Both the position numbers and the translations under genes were made by a program. Shown piece after piece: positions 37,135-46,270 of a stretch of 64,000 nucleotides of DNA. The number at the start of each line of letters is the position of its first letter. The first letter of the stretch is position 1. Origin of the DNA: Rhizobium sp. 18065 (GTDB lineage Bacteria; Pseudomonadota; Alphaproteobacteria; Rhizobiales; Rhizobiaceae); the NCBI RefSeq assembly GCF_902706095.1, contig NZ_CACSJP010000007.1, positions 248,001-312,000 of the forward strand, in the 5' to 3' direction. The notes beneath the pieces are model-generated. The model worked only from the letters and a program-made list of their open reading frames with translations. It had not been told where the DNA came from and ran no database searches.

Positions 37135-38925
37135 ATGGTTACGTTTCATACCGAGCAGCAGGCCTCCGCGGAAAACGCCGTTGCAACCGTCGAACTGAGT
37201 TTCAGCCGTCAGGTCTCGATTGCCGCCGACAGTTTCTGGCGTTCGGCGGTCCGCAACCGCATTCTCGGCGTCGCCACCGCGCTGCTCGGCATCATCCTTC
37301 TGACCGCCTACGGCACCGTACTGCTCAATCAGTGGAATGCGCCCTTCTACAACGCGCTGGAACGGCGTGATCTCTCAGCCTTCCTCAACGAATTGCGCAA
37401 CTTCGCCATCATTGCCGGCTTCCTGCTGCTGCTCAATGTCATCCAGACCTGGCTCAACCAGATGACCGCGCTCTATATGCGCGAGGGCCTGTCGCGCGAT
37501 GTCGTCGACCAGTGGCTCAAGGACAAACGGGCCTTCCGCTTGTCGATGTCGAGCCCGCTCGGCGTCAATCCCGACCAGCGCCTGCATGAAGACGCCCGCA
37601 AACTCGCCGAAATGACCACCTCGCTGACGATAGGCCTGGTCCAGTCGACCATTCTCCTCGTCAGCTTCATCGGCGTCTTGTGGAACCTGTCGAGCAATTT
37701 CACCTTTCATGTAGCCGGATACAGCTTTGCCATCCCCGGCTACATGGTCTGGGGCGCCATCCTCTATGCGCTCGCAGCCTCGCTGCTCAGCCAGCTGGTC
37801 GGTACCAAGCTCTCGAAGCTCAATGCCGATCGCTACGCCCGCGAAGCCGACCTGCGTTTCTCGCTGATGCGGGCGAATGAAAATCTGGAAGCGATCGCGC
37901 TGGCGCGCGGCGAGGAAACCGAACGCCGCCATATCCACCAGACGCTCGACACCGTCATCGGATCGATCCGCCATCTCGCCATGGCGCTGACCAATCTCAC
38001 CTGGGTCACTGCCGGTTTCGGCTGGCTGGCGATCATCGTGCCGATCCTGATCGCGTCGCCCGCCTATTTCGCCGGCCCGATGAGCTTTGGCGGCCTGATG
38101 ATGGCGGCGGCCGCCTTCACCCAGGTCTATTCGGCGCTGCGCTGGTATGTCGACAATTTCGGCGCCATCGCCGACTGGCGCGCCGCCCTGATGCGCGTCA
38201 CCGTCTTTCGTGCTGCCCTGATGGATCTCGACCAGCAGGTGCTGACCGCCGGGCGCATCACGATGGCAAGCGGCAAGCCGGGCCAGGTCGACCTCGAGGC
38301 GCTGGAGATCTGCGTCAGGGTCAACGGTGATGCCTGCGAAAGCGCCTTCCGCCTCAAGGAACGCGATATCACCATCAGGGCCGGCGAAAAGATCATGGTC
38401 AATGGCGACCAGGGCGTGAACCGCAAGCTTCTGTTCAATGCGCTGGCCGGCCTTTGGCCGTTCGGTGAAGGCAAGGTGACCTTGCCCGCCAATGAGGAAA
38501 TCCTCTTCGTGCCGCAGGTCGGCTACCTGCCGGAGGGGCGCTTGCGCAGCCTTTTGGCCTATCCCGCACCCTCCGCCAGCTTTACCGATGCCGAACTGGC
38601 TGCAGCCCTCACCCGCGTCGGCCTGGACGAACTGGTCCGGCGCCTCGACGACCGCGCCCGCTGGGACCGAGCGCTGGACAAGGACGAACAGATGGCGCTG
38701 GCCTTCGCCAATATCCTCCTGCGCAAGCCGCGCTGGGTGGTCTTCTACGACGTGCTGGAAGGCCTGGAACCCGCCACCGAAGAGCGGCTATGCCGCATTC
38801 TCGGCGAACTCGGCGACACGACGCTCCTCTATATCGGCCGCTCCGCCGCCTATCTCAAGGCCACCAATCCAAGGCTCTTGCATCTGGAACGCACCGGCCA
38901 CGCTGCGGATGCCCTGGTGGATTGA
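37135..38925 (+). CDS. SbmA/BacA-like ABC transporter with degenerate ATPase domain
   Basis: This ~596-aa protein joins an SbmA/BacA-like membrane domain (about six helices, residues ~30-330; FYNALERRDLSAFLNELRNF, TQVYSALRWYVDNFG) to a C-terminal ABC ATPase-like domain (~390-590). The ATPase motifs are badly worn: Walker A reads GDQGVNRKLLF (~423-433) instead of GxxGxGKST, the signature region reads LDKDEQMALAF, and Walker B reads VVFYDVLEGLEP without the catalytic Glu. It probably does not hydrolyse ATP normally. A GTG two codons upstream (37129) is an alternative start. BacA-like proteins import peptides or modify the envelope in rhizobia. Confidence 0.85.
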   Translation: MVTFHTEQQASAENAVATVELSFSRQVSIAADSFWRSAVRNRILGVATALLGIILLTAYGTVLLNQWNAPFYNALERRDLSAFLNELRNFAIIAGFLLLLNVIQTWLNQMTALYMREGLSRDVVDQWLKDKRAFRLSMSSPLGVNPDQRLHEDARKLAEMTTSLTIGLVQSTILLVSFIGVLWNLSSNFTFHVAGYSFAIPGYMVWGAILYALAASLLSQLVGTKLSKLNADRYAREADLRFSLMRANENLEAIALARGEETERRHIHQTLDTVIGSIRHLAMALTNLTWVTAGFGWLAIIVPILIASPAYFAGPMSFGGLMMAAAAFTQVYSALRWYVDNFGAIADWRAALMRVTVFRAALMDLDQQVLTAGRITMASGKPGQVDLEALEICVRVNGDACESAFRLKERDITIRAGEKIMVNGDQGVNRKLLFNALAGLWPFGEGKVTLPANEEILFVPQVGYLPEGRLRSLLAYPAPSASFTDAELAAALTRVGLDELVRRLDDRARWDRALDKDEQMALAFANILLRKPRWVVFYDVLEGLEPATEERLCRILGELGDTTLLYIGRSAAYLKATNPRLLHLERTGHAADALVD

Positions 38926-39014
38926 TCGGCGCCTGTCCGTCGTTCCGTACACCGATTTTACAAGGCCGGCGCGCGGCCCCGCGCCGCCTGAGCGGCCGCC
39001 CCGGCCGCTGACTT

Positions 39015-39065
39015 CCTTCTCCCCCCGAGGGAGAAGGTGCCCGAAGGGCGGATGAGGGGGCTCAC
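39015..39065. repeat. RIME-like intergenic palindrome
   Basis: CCTTCTCCC pairs with GGGAGAAGG, followed by GTGCCCGAAGGGCGGATGAG. This resembles the Rhizobium intergenic mosaic elements found many times in rhizobial genomes. It lies ~90 bases after the transporter gene and may act as a 3' end stabiliser. Confidence 0.65.
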
Positions 39066-39185
39066 CCGCACAAACCACCGCACAACCACCTCCCGCGGGG
39101 ATGACTTTTCCAATTCCCCCAACCTTTTCAATAAAACACACCCCATTTCATCCCCCTGGTTTTCACCCATGCCATAATCCTCCCC

Positions 39186-39713
39186 GTTCCGCCTTCGGAT
39201 ACACCGGGTGTTGCGAGCCCGGCGAAGCGGAACCGGCGCCGGAGGGCGCGGCTGTCGCAGGCCAGACCCTCCGGGCCGGATGCAACGGTCTCCCTCCGGT
39301 GGCGGGGTGGTGGATGGCAAAGACCTCGGATGGTTTGAGCCAACCTCGATCCCAACGGCCATCGGACGTGCCTCAGCGGCACACAAACAAGGCGCCGGAC
39401 CTGATAGGTTGATCGAGTGATTGATCTTTCGGTTGCGGTGACAAAGACGGCGGGAGCTGCGGCGACAATGCCAAGGCTCCCCGGGCGAGGGTCAGGTCGG
39501 GATGTGCGCACATCCGCCGAGAACCTCCCGGGCACCCGGCCAGGACGTCTCGATGAGACGTTTCGGACCCAAGCCCGGTTGACGGTGAAACGCTTGGTTT
39601 CGCCGGCCAGAGCCGCCTTGCCAGAGAGACGCATGCAACCGGCAAAAATCGCCGAACAGGGCGCCGGAAGGAGCCATATAATTTATTCAATCAGGTTGCT
39701 TCTGGCGCCCTGT
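39186..39713. other. hairpin-dense gene-free element, possible structured RNA or repeat
   Basis: This ~530-base stretch has many strong inverted repeats in sequence: GTTCCGC (39186) with GCGGAAC (39227) enclosing CCGGG/CCCGG; GGAGGG/CCCTCC; the perfect palindrome GGATGTGCGCACATCC near 39499; ACGTCTC-GAT-GAGACGT near 39547; and a 20-base arm pair (39656-39675 with 39694-39713, 17 of 20 paired) around an A/T-rich loop. Open frames on both strands cross it, but none shows a known protein family. Together with the repeats on each side, the 1.4 kb from 38926 to 40334 holds no supported gene. Confidence 0.5.
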
Positions 39714-39860
39714 CCGAAACTGACACGCTATCCCCGGAGGAGGACATCCAACCGGTGTTTTGGCATGGGATTTTTGAAGGTTTGGAATGATGAGGATGTT
39801 GGGTGGAATACCGAACCATGAGCGTCGCCACAGCCGTACCGGCAAACGTCAGCGCCAGTT

Positions 39861-39935
39861 CACCCCCCTCTGTCGGCTCCGCCGACATCTCCCCCACGCG
39901 GGGGGAGATCGCCGAGGCCTCGGCGCGAGGGAGAG
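39861..39935. repeat. RIME-like intergenic palindrome cluster
   Basis: Three adjacent stems occur: GTCGG/CCGAC, ATCTCCCCC/GGGGGAGAT around ACGCGG, and GCCGAGGCCTCGGC. The arrangement resembles rhizobial mosaic repeats. Confidence 0.6.
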
Positions 39936-40036
39936 CAATGGACTGCATTGCTCAGGTAAACACATGGACGACAAGACATCGCACCATTGCATCGGCTTCG
40001 AACAAACAAGATTTCCGTTTGGGCGAGCGGCAAACC

Positions 40037-40180
40037 ACCTGCCGATCTCCCTCCTTGTGGGGGAGATGGCCGGCAGGCCAGAGGGGGTGTTGCCGAACAC
40101 GGAGGCAAACGATCCAGTGGTTCGTTTGCAGTGACAAACTGCCCGGCAGGGCAGAGGAGGTGTTGCCCGAACCAAACGCC
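40037..40180. repeat. RIME-like repeats, two related copies
   Basis: The first copy has TGCCG.TCTCCC paired with GGGAGAT..CGGCA and continues CAGAGGGGGTGTTGCCGAAC. The second (from ~40150) repeats GGCAGGGCAGAGGAGGTGTTGCCCGAAC. Between them lies a perfect 8-bp hairpin GCAAACGA/TCGTTTGC (40105-40129). Confidence 0.6.
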
Positions 40181-40334
40181 AAAGCGGGCAAACACCAGAC
40201 GCTCAGGCTTATCACACCGGAAGCACTGTACGCCGCATCGCAATCCCTCAATGATGACAGGAGATGCAAATCACCACGTCAGCATCATCGATGTACCAGA
40301 CCTCAAAAGCGGGGTGGATCAGCAGCGCCGCCTC

Positions 40335-42167
40335 TTACCCCTCCAGTTCCTCGCGCAGCATTTCCAGTTCAAGCCATTCCTCTTCCATCCGGGTTACGCT
40401 GTCGCGCAGCTTTTCCGTCTCGGCGGCGAGTTTGTTGAACGTCGCGGCGTCCTTGGCAAACAGGGTCGGATCAGCCATCTTCGCCTCGCGGGCGGCGATC
40501 TCCTTCTGTGCCTTTTCCATCTCCTTCGGCAGGTTCTCCAGCGCGAACTTCTGCTTGAACGACAGTTTGCCCCGGCCCTTCGCGCCACCGCTCTCGGCCG
40601 GCTTGCCCGAAGCCTCCTGCGCCTTCGCCTTCTCCGCCTTTTCCGCCTTCTTCCGCTCGTCCTCGACACCCTTGCGCTGCGCCAGCATGTCGGAATAGCC
40701 GCCGGCATATTCGATCCAGCGGCCATCCGGATTTTCCGGATCGGCCGGGGCGATCGTCGAGGTCACGGTGCGGTCGAGGAAATCGCGGTCATGGCTGACC
40801 AGGATGACGGTGCCAGAATAGCCGGCGACGATCTCCTGCAACAGATCGAGCGTCTCGATGTCGAGGTCGTTGGTCGGCTCGTCGAGGATCAAGAGGTTCG
40901 ACGGCTTGGCCATGATCCGCGCCAGCATCAGCCGCGCCCGCTCGCCGCCCGACAGGTTGCGGATCGGGGTACGTGCCTGTTCCGGCTGGAACAGGAATTC
41001 CTTCATATAGCCGGTCACATGCTTCTGCTCGCCATTGACCAGCAGGTTTTCTCCGCGGCCGTCGGTCAGGTAATTCGCCAGCGTGTCGTCCGGATCGAGA
41101 TCCTCGCGCTTCTGGTCGAGTACGGCGATCTCGAGATTGGTGCCAAGCTTGATTTTGCCGGAATCCTGCTTCATCTGGCCGGTCAGCATCTTCAGCAATG
41201 TCGTCTTGCCGGCGCCGTTCGGGCCGATCAGGCCGATGCAGTCGCCGCGATGCACCCGGATCGAAAACGGCGCGACGATGGTCCGGTCGCCGTAAGCCTT
41301 GGTGATCTTGTCGGCCTCGACCACCAGCTTGCCGCTTTCCCGGCCTTCGCTGACGGAGGCCTGGATCGTGCCTTGCGGTCCCTTGTGGCCGCGATAGTCG
41401 GCGCGCAGGCTCTGCAGATTGCCGAGGCGGCGCATGTTGCGCTTGCGCCTGGCGGTCACGCCATAGCGCAGCCAGTGCTCCTCGCGCTGGATTTCCTTGC
41501 CGAGCTTGTGCTGCTCGATCTCTTCCTCTTCCAGCACCTTGTCGCGCCATTCCTCGAAATGGCCAAAGCCCCGGTTGAGCCGTCGCGACAGGCCGCGGTC
41601 GAGCCAGACCGTGGCGGTCGAGACCTTTTCGAGAAAACGACGGTCATGGGAGATGACCACCAGGGCACTGCGGCTCTTGGCAAGCTCGCCTTCCAGCCAT
41701 TCGATGGTCGGCAGGTCCAGATGGTTGGTCGGCTCGTCGAGCATCAGGATGTCGGGCTCGGGCGCCATGACGCGGGCAAGCGCCGCACGCCGCGCCTCGC
41801 CACCCGACAGGCTGGCCGGATCTTCCTGGCCGGTGAGGCCCAGATGCTCGAGCAGATAGGTCACGCGATACGGATCGTCGCCCGGCCCAAGACCGGCTTC
41901 GGCATAGGCCTGGACCGTGGTGTAGGCGCCGAAATCCGGCGCCTGTTCCAGGTAGCGGACCGTCGACGAAGGATGACGGAAAACCTCGCCCGACTGTGCC
42001 TCGACCATGCCGGCGGCGATCTTCATCAGCGTCGACTTGCCCGAGCCGTTGCGGCCAACCAGGCAGATCCGGTCGCCCGGTTCGATCTGCAGATTGGCTC
42101 CGTTGAGCAGCGGGGCGCCACCGAAGGAAAGAAAGATGTCGTCGAGTTTCAGGATGGGAGGCGCCAA
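40335..42167 (-). CDS. uup: ABC-F family ATPase (Uup-like)
   Basis: This soluble tandem ABC ATPase has 610 aa. It has two nucleotide-binding domains (Walker A GRNGSGKST near 38 and GPNGAGKTT near 313; signatures LSGGEARRAALAR and LSGGERARLMLAR; Walker B LMLDEPTNHLD and LILDEPTNDLD), the ABC-F linker between them, and a C-terminal coiled coil (~500-610; FKQKFALENLPKEMEKAQKEI) as in Uup, which acts on branched DNA intermediates or ribosomes. The start is a TTG with a GGAG site, 4 bases after the thiamine diphosphokinase stop, so the two are coupled. Confidence 0.92.
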   Translation of the reverse strand: MAPPILKLDDIFLSFGGAPLLNGANLQIEPGDRICLVGRNGSGKSTLMKIAAGMVEAQSGEVFRHPSSTVRYLEQAPDFGAYTTVQAYAEAGLGPGDDPYRVTYLLEHLGLTGQEDPASLSGGEARRAALARVMAPEPDILMLDEPTNHLDLPTIEWLEGELAKSRSALVVISHDRRFLEKVSTATVWLDRGLSRRLNRGFGHFEEWRDKVLEEEEIEQHKLGKEIQREEHWLRYGVTARRKRNMRRLGNLQSLRADYRGHKGPQGTIQASVSEGRESGKLVVEADKITKAYGDRTIVAPFSIRVHRGDCIGLIGPNGAGKTTLLKMLTGQMKQDSGKIKLGTNLEIAVLDQKREDLDPDDTLANYLTDGRGENLLVNGEQKHVTGYMKEFLFQPEQARTPIRNLSGGERARLMLARIMAKPSNLLILDEPTNDLDIETLDLLQEIVAGYSGTVILVSHDRDFLDRTVTSTIAPADPENPDGRWIEYAGGYSDMLAQRKGVEDERKKAEKAEKAKAQEASGKPAESGGAKGRGKLSFKQKFALENLPKEMEKAQKEIAAREAKMADPTLFAKDAATFNKLAAETEKLRDSVTRMEEEWLELEMLREELEG

Positions 42168-42171
42168 GGCT

Positions 42172-42822
42172 TCAGGCTCCGGTCATGTCATGAGGGCGGG
42201 CAAGGATCACCGCGTCACCGCGTGTCAGCGAGAAGCGCACAGGCCCTTCCGCGACGTTGGAAATGGTGCGCGACGATCCGAAGGCAAGATCGTAATCGGC
42301 AAGTGGATAACGGGCATTCTCGATCGTCAGGCCGGCAAGATCGGTGAGACCGAGAACGGAAAACAGCGAACCCCTGGGCAGGTCGATGACCCGCGGCGCA
42401 CGCAAAAGCGGATAGGCCTCTTCGAGACCCGAACTCATCACCACGTCGATCCCGCGCTTGGCAAGCGCCACCGCCGACAGAAGATGCATCAGCGCATGAT
42501 CGGAGCGTTCGCCGCCGAGCGCACCGGCCAGGATCAGCCGCGTCGCACCGCGCGACAGAGCCGCGTCGACGGCGATCTCGCCATCGGTCGAGGCCTTGCG
42601 CGCCGGATAGGGCATGCGCGGCACATCGGGAAAATCCTCGACCGGCAGATCGTCCGAACTGTCGAAATCCCCGACCCAGAGCTCCGGCTTGAGACCGAGT
42701 ACGGCCGCATGGCGCATGCCGCCATCGGCCGCAATCACGCGGCTTTCAGCGACGGCGGCCTTCAGCCGGTCGGTCGGTTCGACAAGCCCGCCGAGAAGGA
42801 TGGAAAAGATGCGCTGCGTCAT
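42172..42822 (-). CDS. thiamine diphosphokinase
   Basis: This enzyme transfers pyrophosphate from ATP to thiamine to make TPP. The ~216-aa product has the TPK pattern: SILLGGLVEPTDRLKAAV, VIAADGGMRHA, LWVGDFDSSDD, the substrate motif ARKASTDGEIAVDAAL (usual form KDxTDxExAL), AGALGGERSDHALMHLLS and NARYPLADYDLAFGSSRTISN. ATG 42822 is chosen; an ATG four codons upstream is possible. It likely activates thiamine imported by ThiBPQ, though it lies 5 kb away from those genes and next to uup. Confidence 0.9.
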   Translation of the reverse strand: MTQRIFSILLGGLVEPTDRLKAAVAESRVIAADGGMRHAAVLGLKPELWVGDFDSSDDLPVEDFPDVPRMPYPARKASTDGEIAVDAALSRGATRLILAGALGGERSDHALMHLLSAVALAKRGIDVVMSSGLEEAYPLLRAPRVIDLPRGSLFSVLGLTDLAGLTIENARYPLADYDLAFGSSRTISNVAEGPVRFSLTRGDAVILARPHDMTGA

Positions 42823-42992
42823 GGCTCTGCCCATAACCCATCTTGTGCCAAAAGCAAAAGCCCGATCACGCCCCGATCATGCAATGCCAGACGACACGAT
42901 GCCGATTCACGCGATGCCAGATCACGCAAGGAAAGCGCGGCAACGCATGCCGTTGCCGCGGATCGATCGTGACGGCTGCAGGGCCGGACCCG

Positions 42993-43133
42993 TCAGCGCT
43001 TCTTGGTGCCGGTGGTTTCGGCCGTCTTCATCTGATTGGTGAAGCTGGAAACCGGAGCAGAAGAGGCAGGCTTGTCCTTGTCCTTCTTCGGCTTTCTTAC
43101 TTCGCGGTTCGAACGCTGTTGACCTTTAGCCAT
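42993..43133 (-). CDS. small basic hypothetical protein
   Basis: This is a 46-aa, very basic protein (MAKGQQRSNREVRKPKKDKDK, then a Ser/Thr-rich part ending TETTGTKKR-like). I do not know its function; the composition suggests nucleic-acid or ribosome contact. The start ATG overlaps the 3' end of the upstream small gene by 37 bases in another frame, so both are probably one transcript. Confidence 0.65.
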   Translation of the reverse strand: MAKGQQRSNREVRKPKKDKDKPASSAPVSSFTNQMKTAETTGTKKR

Positions 43134-43378
43134 GGACCTTGTTCCTTCTGTATATGGGCCGGCGCCTGTTTCGGCGTCTGGCTGCGGGTGGGGTCGATAT
43201 CGTCTTCGCCGACGCAACGGTCGAAATTCTCGGCTTCGAAGCGCACCCGGTATTGGCGTTTGCCGCCGGTCTCGGGCAGCGTCGCGGTGATCTTGCAGAC
43301 ACCCGGCGTACGCGCCACGCGCACAGGACCGTCCTTCAGGAAGATCATGTCGCCGATTGCAAATTTATGTCCACTCAT
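43097..43378 (-). CDS. small conserved hypothetical protein with SH3-like pattern
   Basis: This 93-aa protein has a beta-rich core (SGHKFAIGDMIFLKDGPVRVARTPGVCKITATLP...YRVRFEAENFDRCVGEDDID) that resembles small SH3/KOW-like folds, then a polar tail. The family function is unknown to me. ATG 43378 is preceded by a GGAGAC site. It overlaps the basic protein gene by 37 bases. About 400 bases with no further gene separate it from the divergent MoxR gene. Confidence 0.65.
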   Translation of the reverse strand: MSGHKFAIGDMIFLKDGPVRVARTPGVCKITATLPETGGKRQYRVRFEAENFDRCVGEDDIDPTRSQTPKQAPAHIQKEQGPWLKVNSVRTAK

Positions 43379-43548
43379 CAGGGTCTCCTCCGCGCGCCGG
43401 GCGCTGCGGGTGTAGCAAAGCCGCCGGGACGCTCTGATCGCATACCGGGGGAAGTTTCTGTTTCGAAAAGACACGCAAGCCCGCCATTGCGACGGCTGGT
43501 GGCGACGACCGCAAGACGGTGGCCGGCTTTGTTTTGATCAAGGAAGAA

Positions 43549-43646
43549 AAATCTGACACATCCGGCGCCGGTGATCCCGTCCCTGTGGGGGGAGACGCGC
43601 CTCAACTGGACGTGTGAAACTGAAGTCGCTTCAGACTGTCAGATTT
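43549..43646. repeat. long-range inverted repeat in the divergent region before moxR
   Basis: AAATCTGACA (43549-43558) and TGTCAGATTT (43637-43646) are perfect complements 78 bases apart. Just inside the right arm is a perfect hairpin CTGAAG-TCG-CTTCAG (43620-43634). They lie in the promoter region between the small SH3-like gene and moxR and could be operators or an RNA stem. Confidence 0.5.
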
Positions 43647-43787
43647 CGGCGTAAATACAAGCTTTATCTGCGCCGCAACACCCCGGCTAGCCCGTATCCG
43701 ACACCCGGATCGAGGACCGGCTTGCGCTTGCATGAACCCGCCAGGCTCACTAGGTTTCGCACCAGACAGCGCATGAGGAAACAGACA

Positions 43788-44630
<843 letters not shown>

Positions 44631-44710
44631 CGGTAGCACCTCACCTGCGCTGCATTGCGCCATGTTTTTTCGTTGATTTGCAGGCCTGACAGGCGTAAAC
44701 AGCGCGGGTG

Positions 44711-44766
44711 TTTCGTGGTGATTTGGCCGGCCGGCTTGCAGCCACGTAAAATAAGTCGCTAAAGGG
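44711..44766 (+). promoter_or_regulatory. SAM-II riboswitch upstream of metA
   Basis: The sequence follows the SAM-II (metA motif) consensus: CGTGGTGATTTGGCCGGCC, GGCTTGCAGCCACG and the downstream AATAAGTCGCTAAA pseudoknot strand. It ends about 110 bases before the metA start. SAM binding would reduce metA expression. Confidence 0.93.
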
Positions 44767-44873
44767 CCGAGGCAAGTTCAACACTTTCCAAGGACCGGTA
44801 GCGATATGCAAAGCTGCCGGTATTTTTGTTTTGGCGGTCTAGTACCGTCGCGACACGGAAAGTTGAGAGCAAG

Positions 44874-45797
44874 ATGCCGATCAGGATTCCCGATACACTG
44901 CCCGCCTTTGAAACCCTCGTGCATGAGGGCGTTCGGGTGATGACCGAAACGGTGGCTGTCCGCCAGGACATCCGCCCGCTGCAGATCGGCCTGCTCAATC
45001 TCATGCCGAACAAGATCAAGACGGAACTGCAGTTTGCCCGCCTGATCGGCGCCTCGCCGCTGCAGGTCGAGCTCACTCTGGTGCGCGTCGGCGGCCACAA
45101 GGCGAAAAACACGTCCGAAGAGCATCTCCTGTCCTTCTACCAGACCTGGGACGAGGTGAAGCACCGCAAGTTCGACGGCTTCATCGTCACCGGCGCGCCG
45201 GTCGAGACCATGCCATACGAGGATGTCACCTACTGGAATGAGATGGCGCAGATCTTCGACTGGACCGAAACCCATGTGCATTCGTCGATGAATGTCTGCT
45301 GGGGCGCGATGGCGGCGATCTACCATTTTCACAAGGTGCCGAAGCATCCGCTGAAGGAAAAGGCATTCGGCGTCTATCGCCATCGCAACCTGGCGCCATC
45401 CTCGGTGTTCCTCAACGGCTTTTCCGATGATTTCCAGGTGCCTGTGTCACGTTGGACGGAAGTCCGCCGTGCCGAGATCGAGACGGAAAAGAGCCTGAAC
45501 ATCCTGCTCGAATCCGACGAGATGGGCGTCTGCCTGGTGCAGGAGGACCGCGCCAAGCGCCTCTATATGTTCAACCACGTCGAATATGATTCCACCTCGC
45601 TGGCGGATGAATATTTCCGCGACGTCAATGCCGGCATCCCGATCAAGATGCCGCACAACTATTTCCCCCATAACGACGACACGCTGGCGCCGCTCAATCG
45701 CTGGCGCGGCCATGCGCATCTGCTGTTCGGCAACTGGATCAACGAGATCTACCAGACGACGCCCTATGATGTGAACGAGATCGGCAAGGATCTGTAG
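44874..45797 (+). CDS. metA: homoserine O-acyltransferase MetA (probably acetyl-CoA specific)
   Basis: MetA acylates homoserine in methionine synthesis. The 307-aa protein has catalytic Cys 142 ([10 protein letters not shown]) and the His 235/Glu 237 pair (MFNHVEYDS). Residue 111 is Glu ([15 protein letters not shown]). In this family Glu at 111 goes with acetyl-CoA use, while Gly goes with succinyl-CoA, so homoserine O-acetyltransferase is the better name. ATG 44874 is preceded by GAGAGCAAG. A SAM-II riboswitch controls it. A GNAT gene follows after two bases. Confidence 0.95.
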   Translation: MPIRIPDTLPAFETLVHEGVRVMTETVAVRQDIRPLQIGLLNLMPNKIKTELQFARLIGASPLQVELTLVRVGGHKAKNTSEEHLLSFYQTWDEVKHRKFDGFIVTGAPVETMPYEDVTYWNEMAQIFDWTETHVHSSMNVCWGAMAAIYHFHKVPKHPLKEKAFGVYRHRNLAPSSVFLNGFSDDFQVPVSRWTEVRRAEIETEKSLNILLESDEMGVCLVQEDRAKRLYMFNHVEYDSTSLADEYFRDVNAGIPIKMPHNYFPHNDDTLAPLNRWRGHAHLLFGNWINEIYQTTPYDVNEIGKDL

Positions 45798-45799
45798 CC

Positions 45800-46264
45800 A
45801 TGGCCCATTCAGACGCAGCACTCGTGGAAATCCGGCCGCTTATCGCAGCCGACGAACAGGACTGGCGGCGTCTGTGGAAGGCCTATCTGGCCTTCTACGA
45901 AACCGAACTGCCGGAGGAGATCTATCAGGCGACCTTTGCCCGGCTCATCTCCGGCGGTGCCGGCGAATATCGCGGGCTGCTGGCATTGGTCGACGGCAGA
46001 CCCGTCGGCCTTGCCCATATCCTCTTCCATCGCTCCTGCTGGCATATCGACAACATCTGCTACCTGCAGGACCTCTACGCCGACCCGGATGTCCGCGGAA
46101 AGGGCATCGGCCGGGCCCTGATCGAGGCGGTCTATCGGGTGGCAGAAGCGGAGAATGCCAGGGAGGTCTACTGGATGACCCAGGAATTCAACGGGACAGC
46201 CAGGCGGCTCTATGACAGGATCGCCGACAAGACGCCCTTCATCATCTACCAGAAGAACCTCTGA
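45800..46264 (+). CDS. GNAT family N-acetyltransferase
   Basis: This 154-aa GNAT protein has the acetyl-CoA loop DLYADPDVRGKGIGRALIEAV (RxxGxG/A type) and the C-terminal EFNGTARRLYDRIADKTPFIIYQK. The fold acetylates small molecules or proteins; the substrate is not evident. It starts two bases after the metA stop and so should be translated from the same SAM-II-controlled mRNA, and it stops 6 bases before the VWA gene. Confidence 0.87.
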   Translation: MAHSDAALVEIRPLIAADEQDWRRLWKAYLAFYETELPEEIYQATFARLISGGAGEYRGLLALVDGRPVGLAHILFHRSCWHIDNICYLQDLYADPDVRGKGIGRALIEAVYRVAEAENAREVYWMTQEFNGTARRLYDRIADKTPFIIYQKNL

Positions 46265-46270
46265 ACGCCG

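Noticed and set aside
39128..39634. Minus-strand open frame of 168 codons, and a plus-strand one of 134 codons, over the hairpin-dense element
   Set aside because: Both are Arg/Pro-rich, lack good ribosome sites and cross strong palindromes; I treat the DNA as structured and non-coding.
39987..42347. Long plus-strand open frame (786 codons) across uup
   Set aside because: It lies antisense to an unmistakable ABC-F ATPase and begins in RIME-like repeats.
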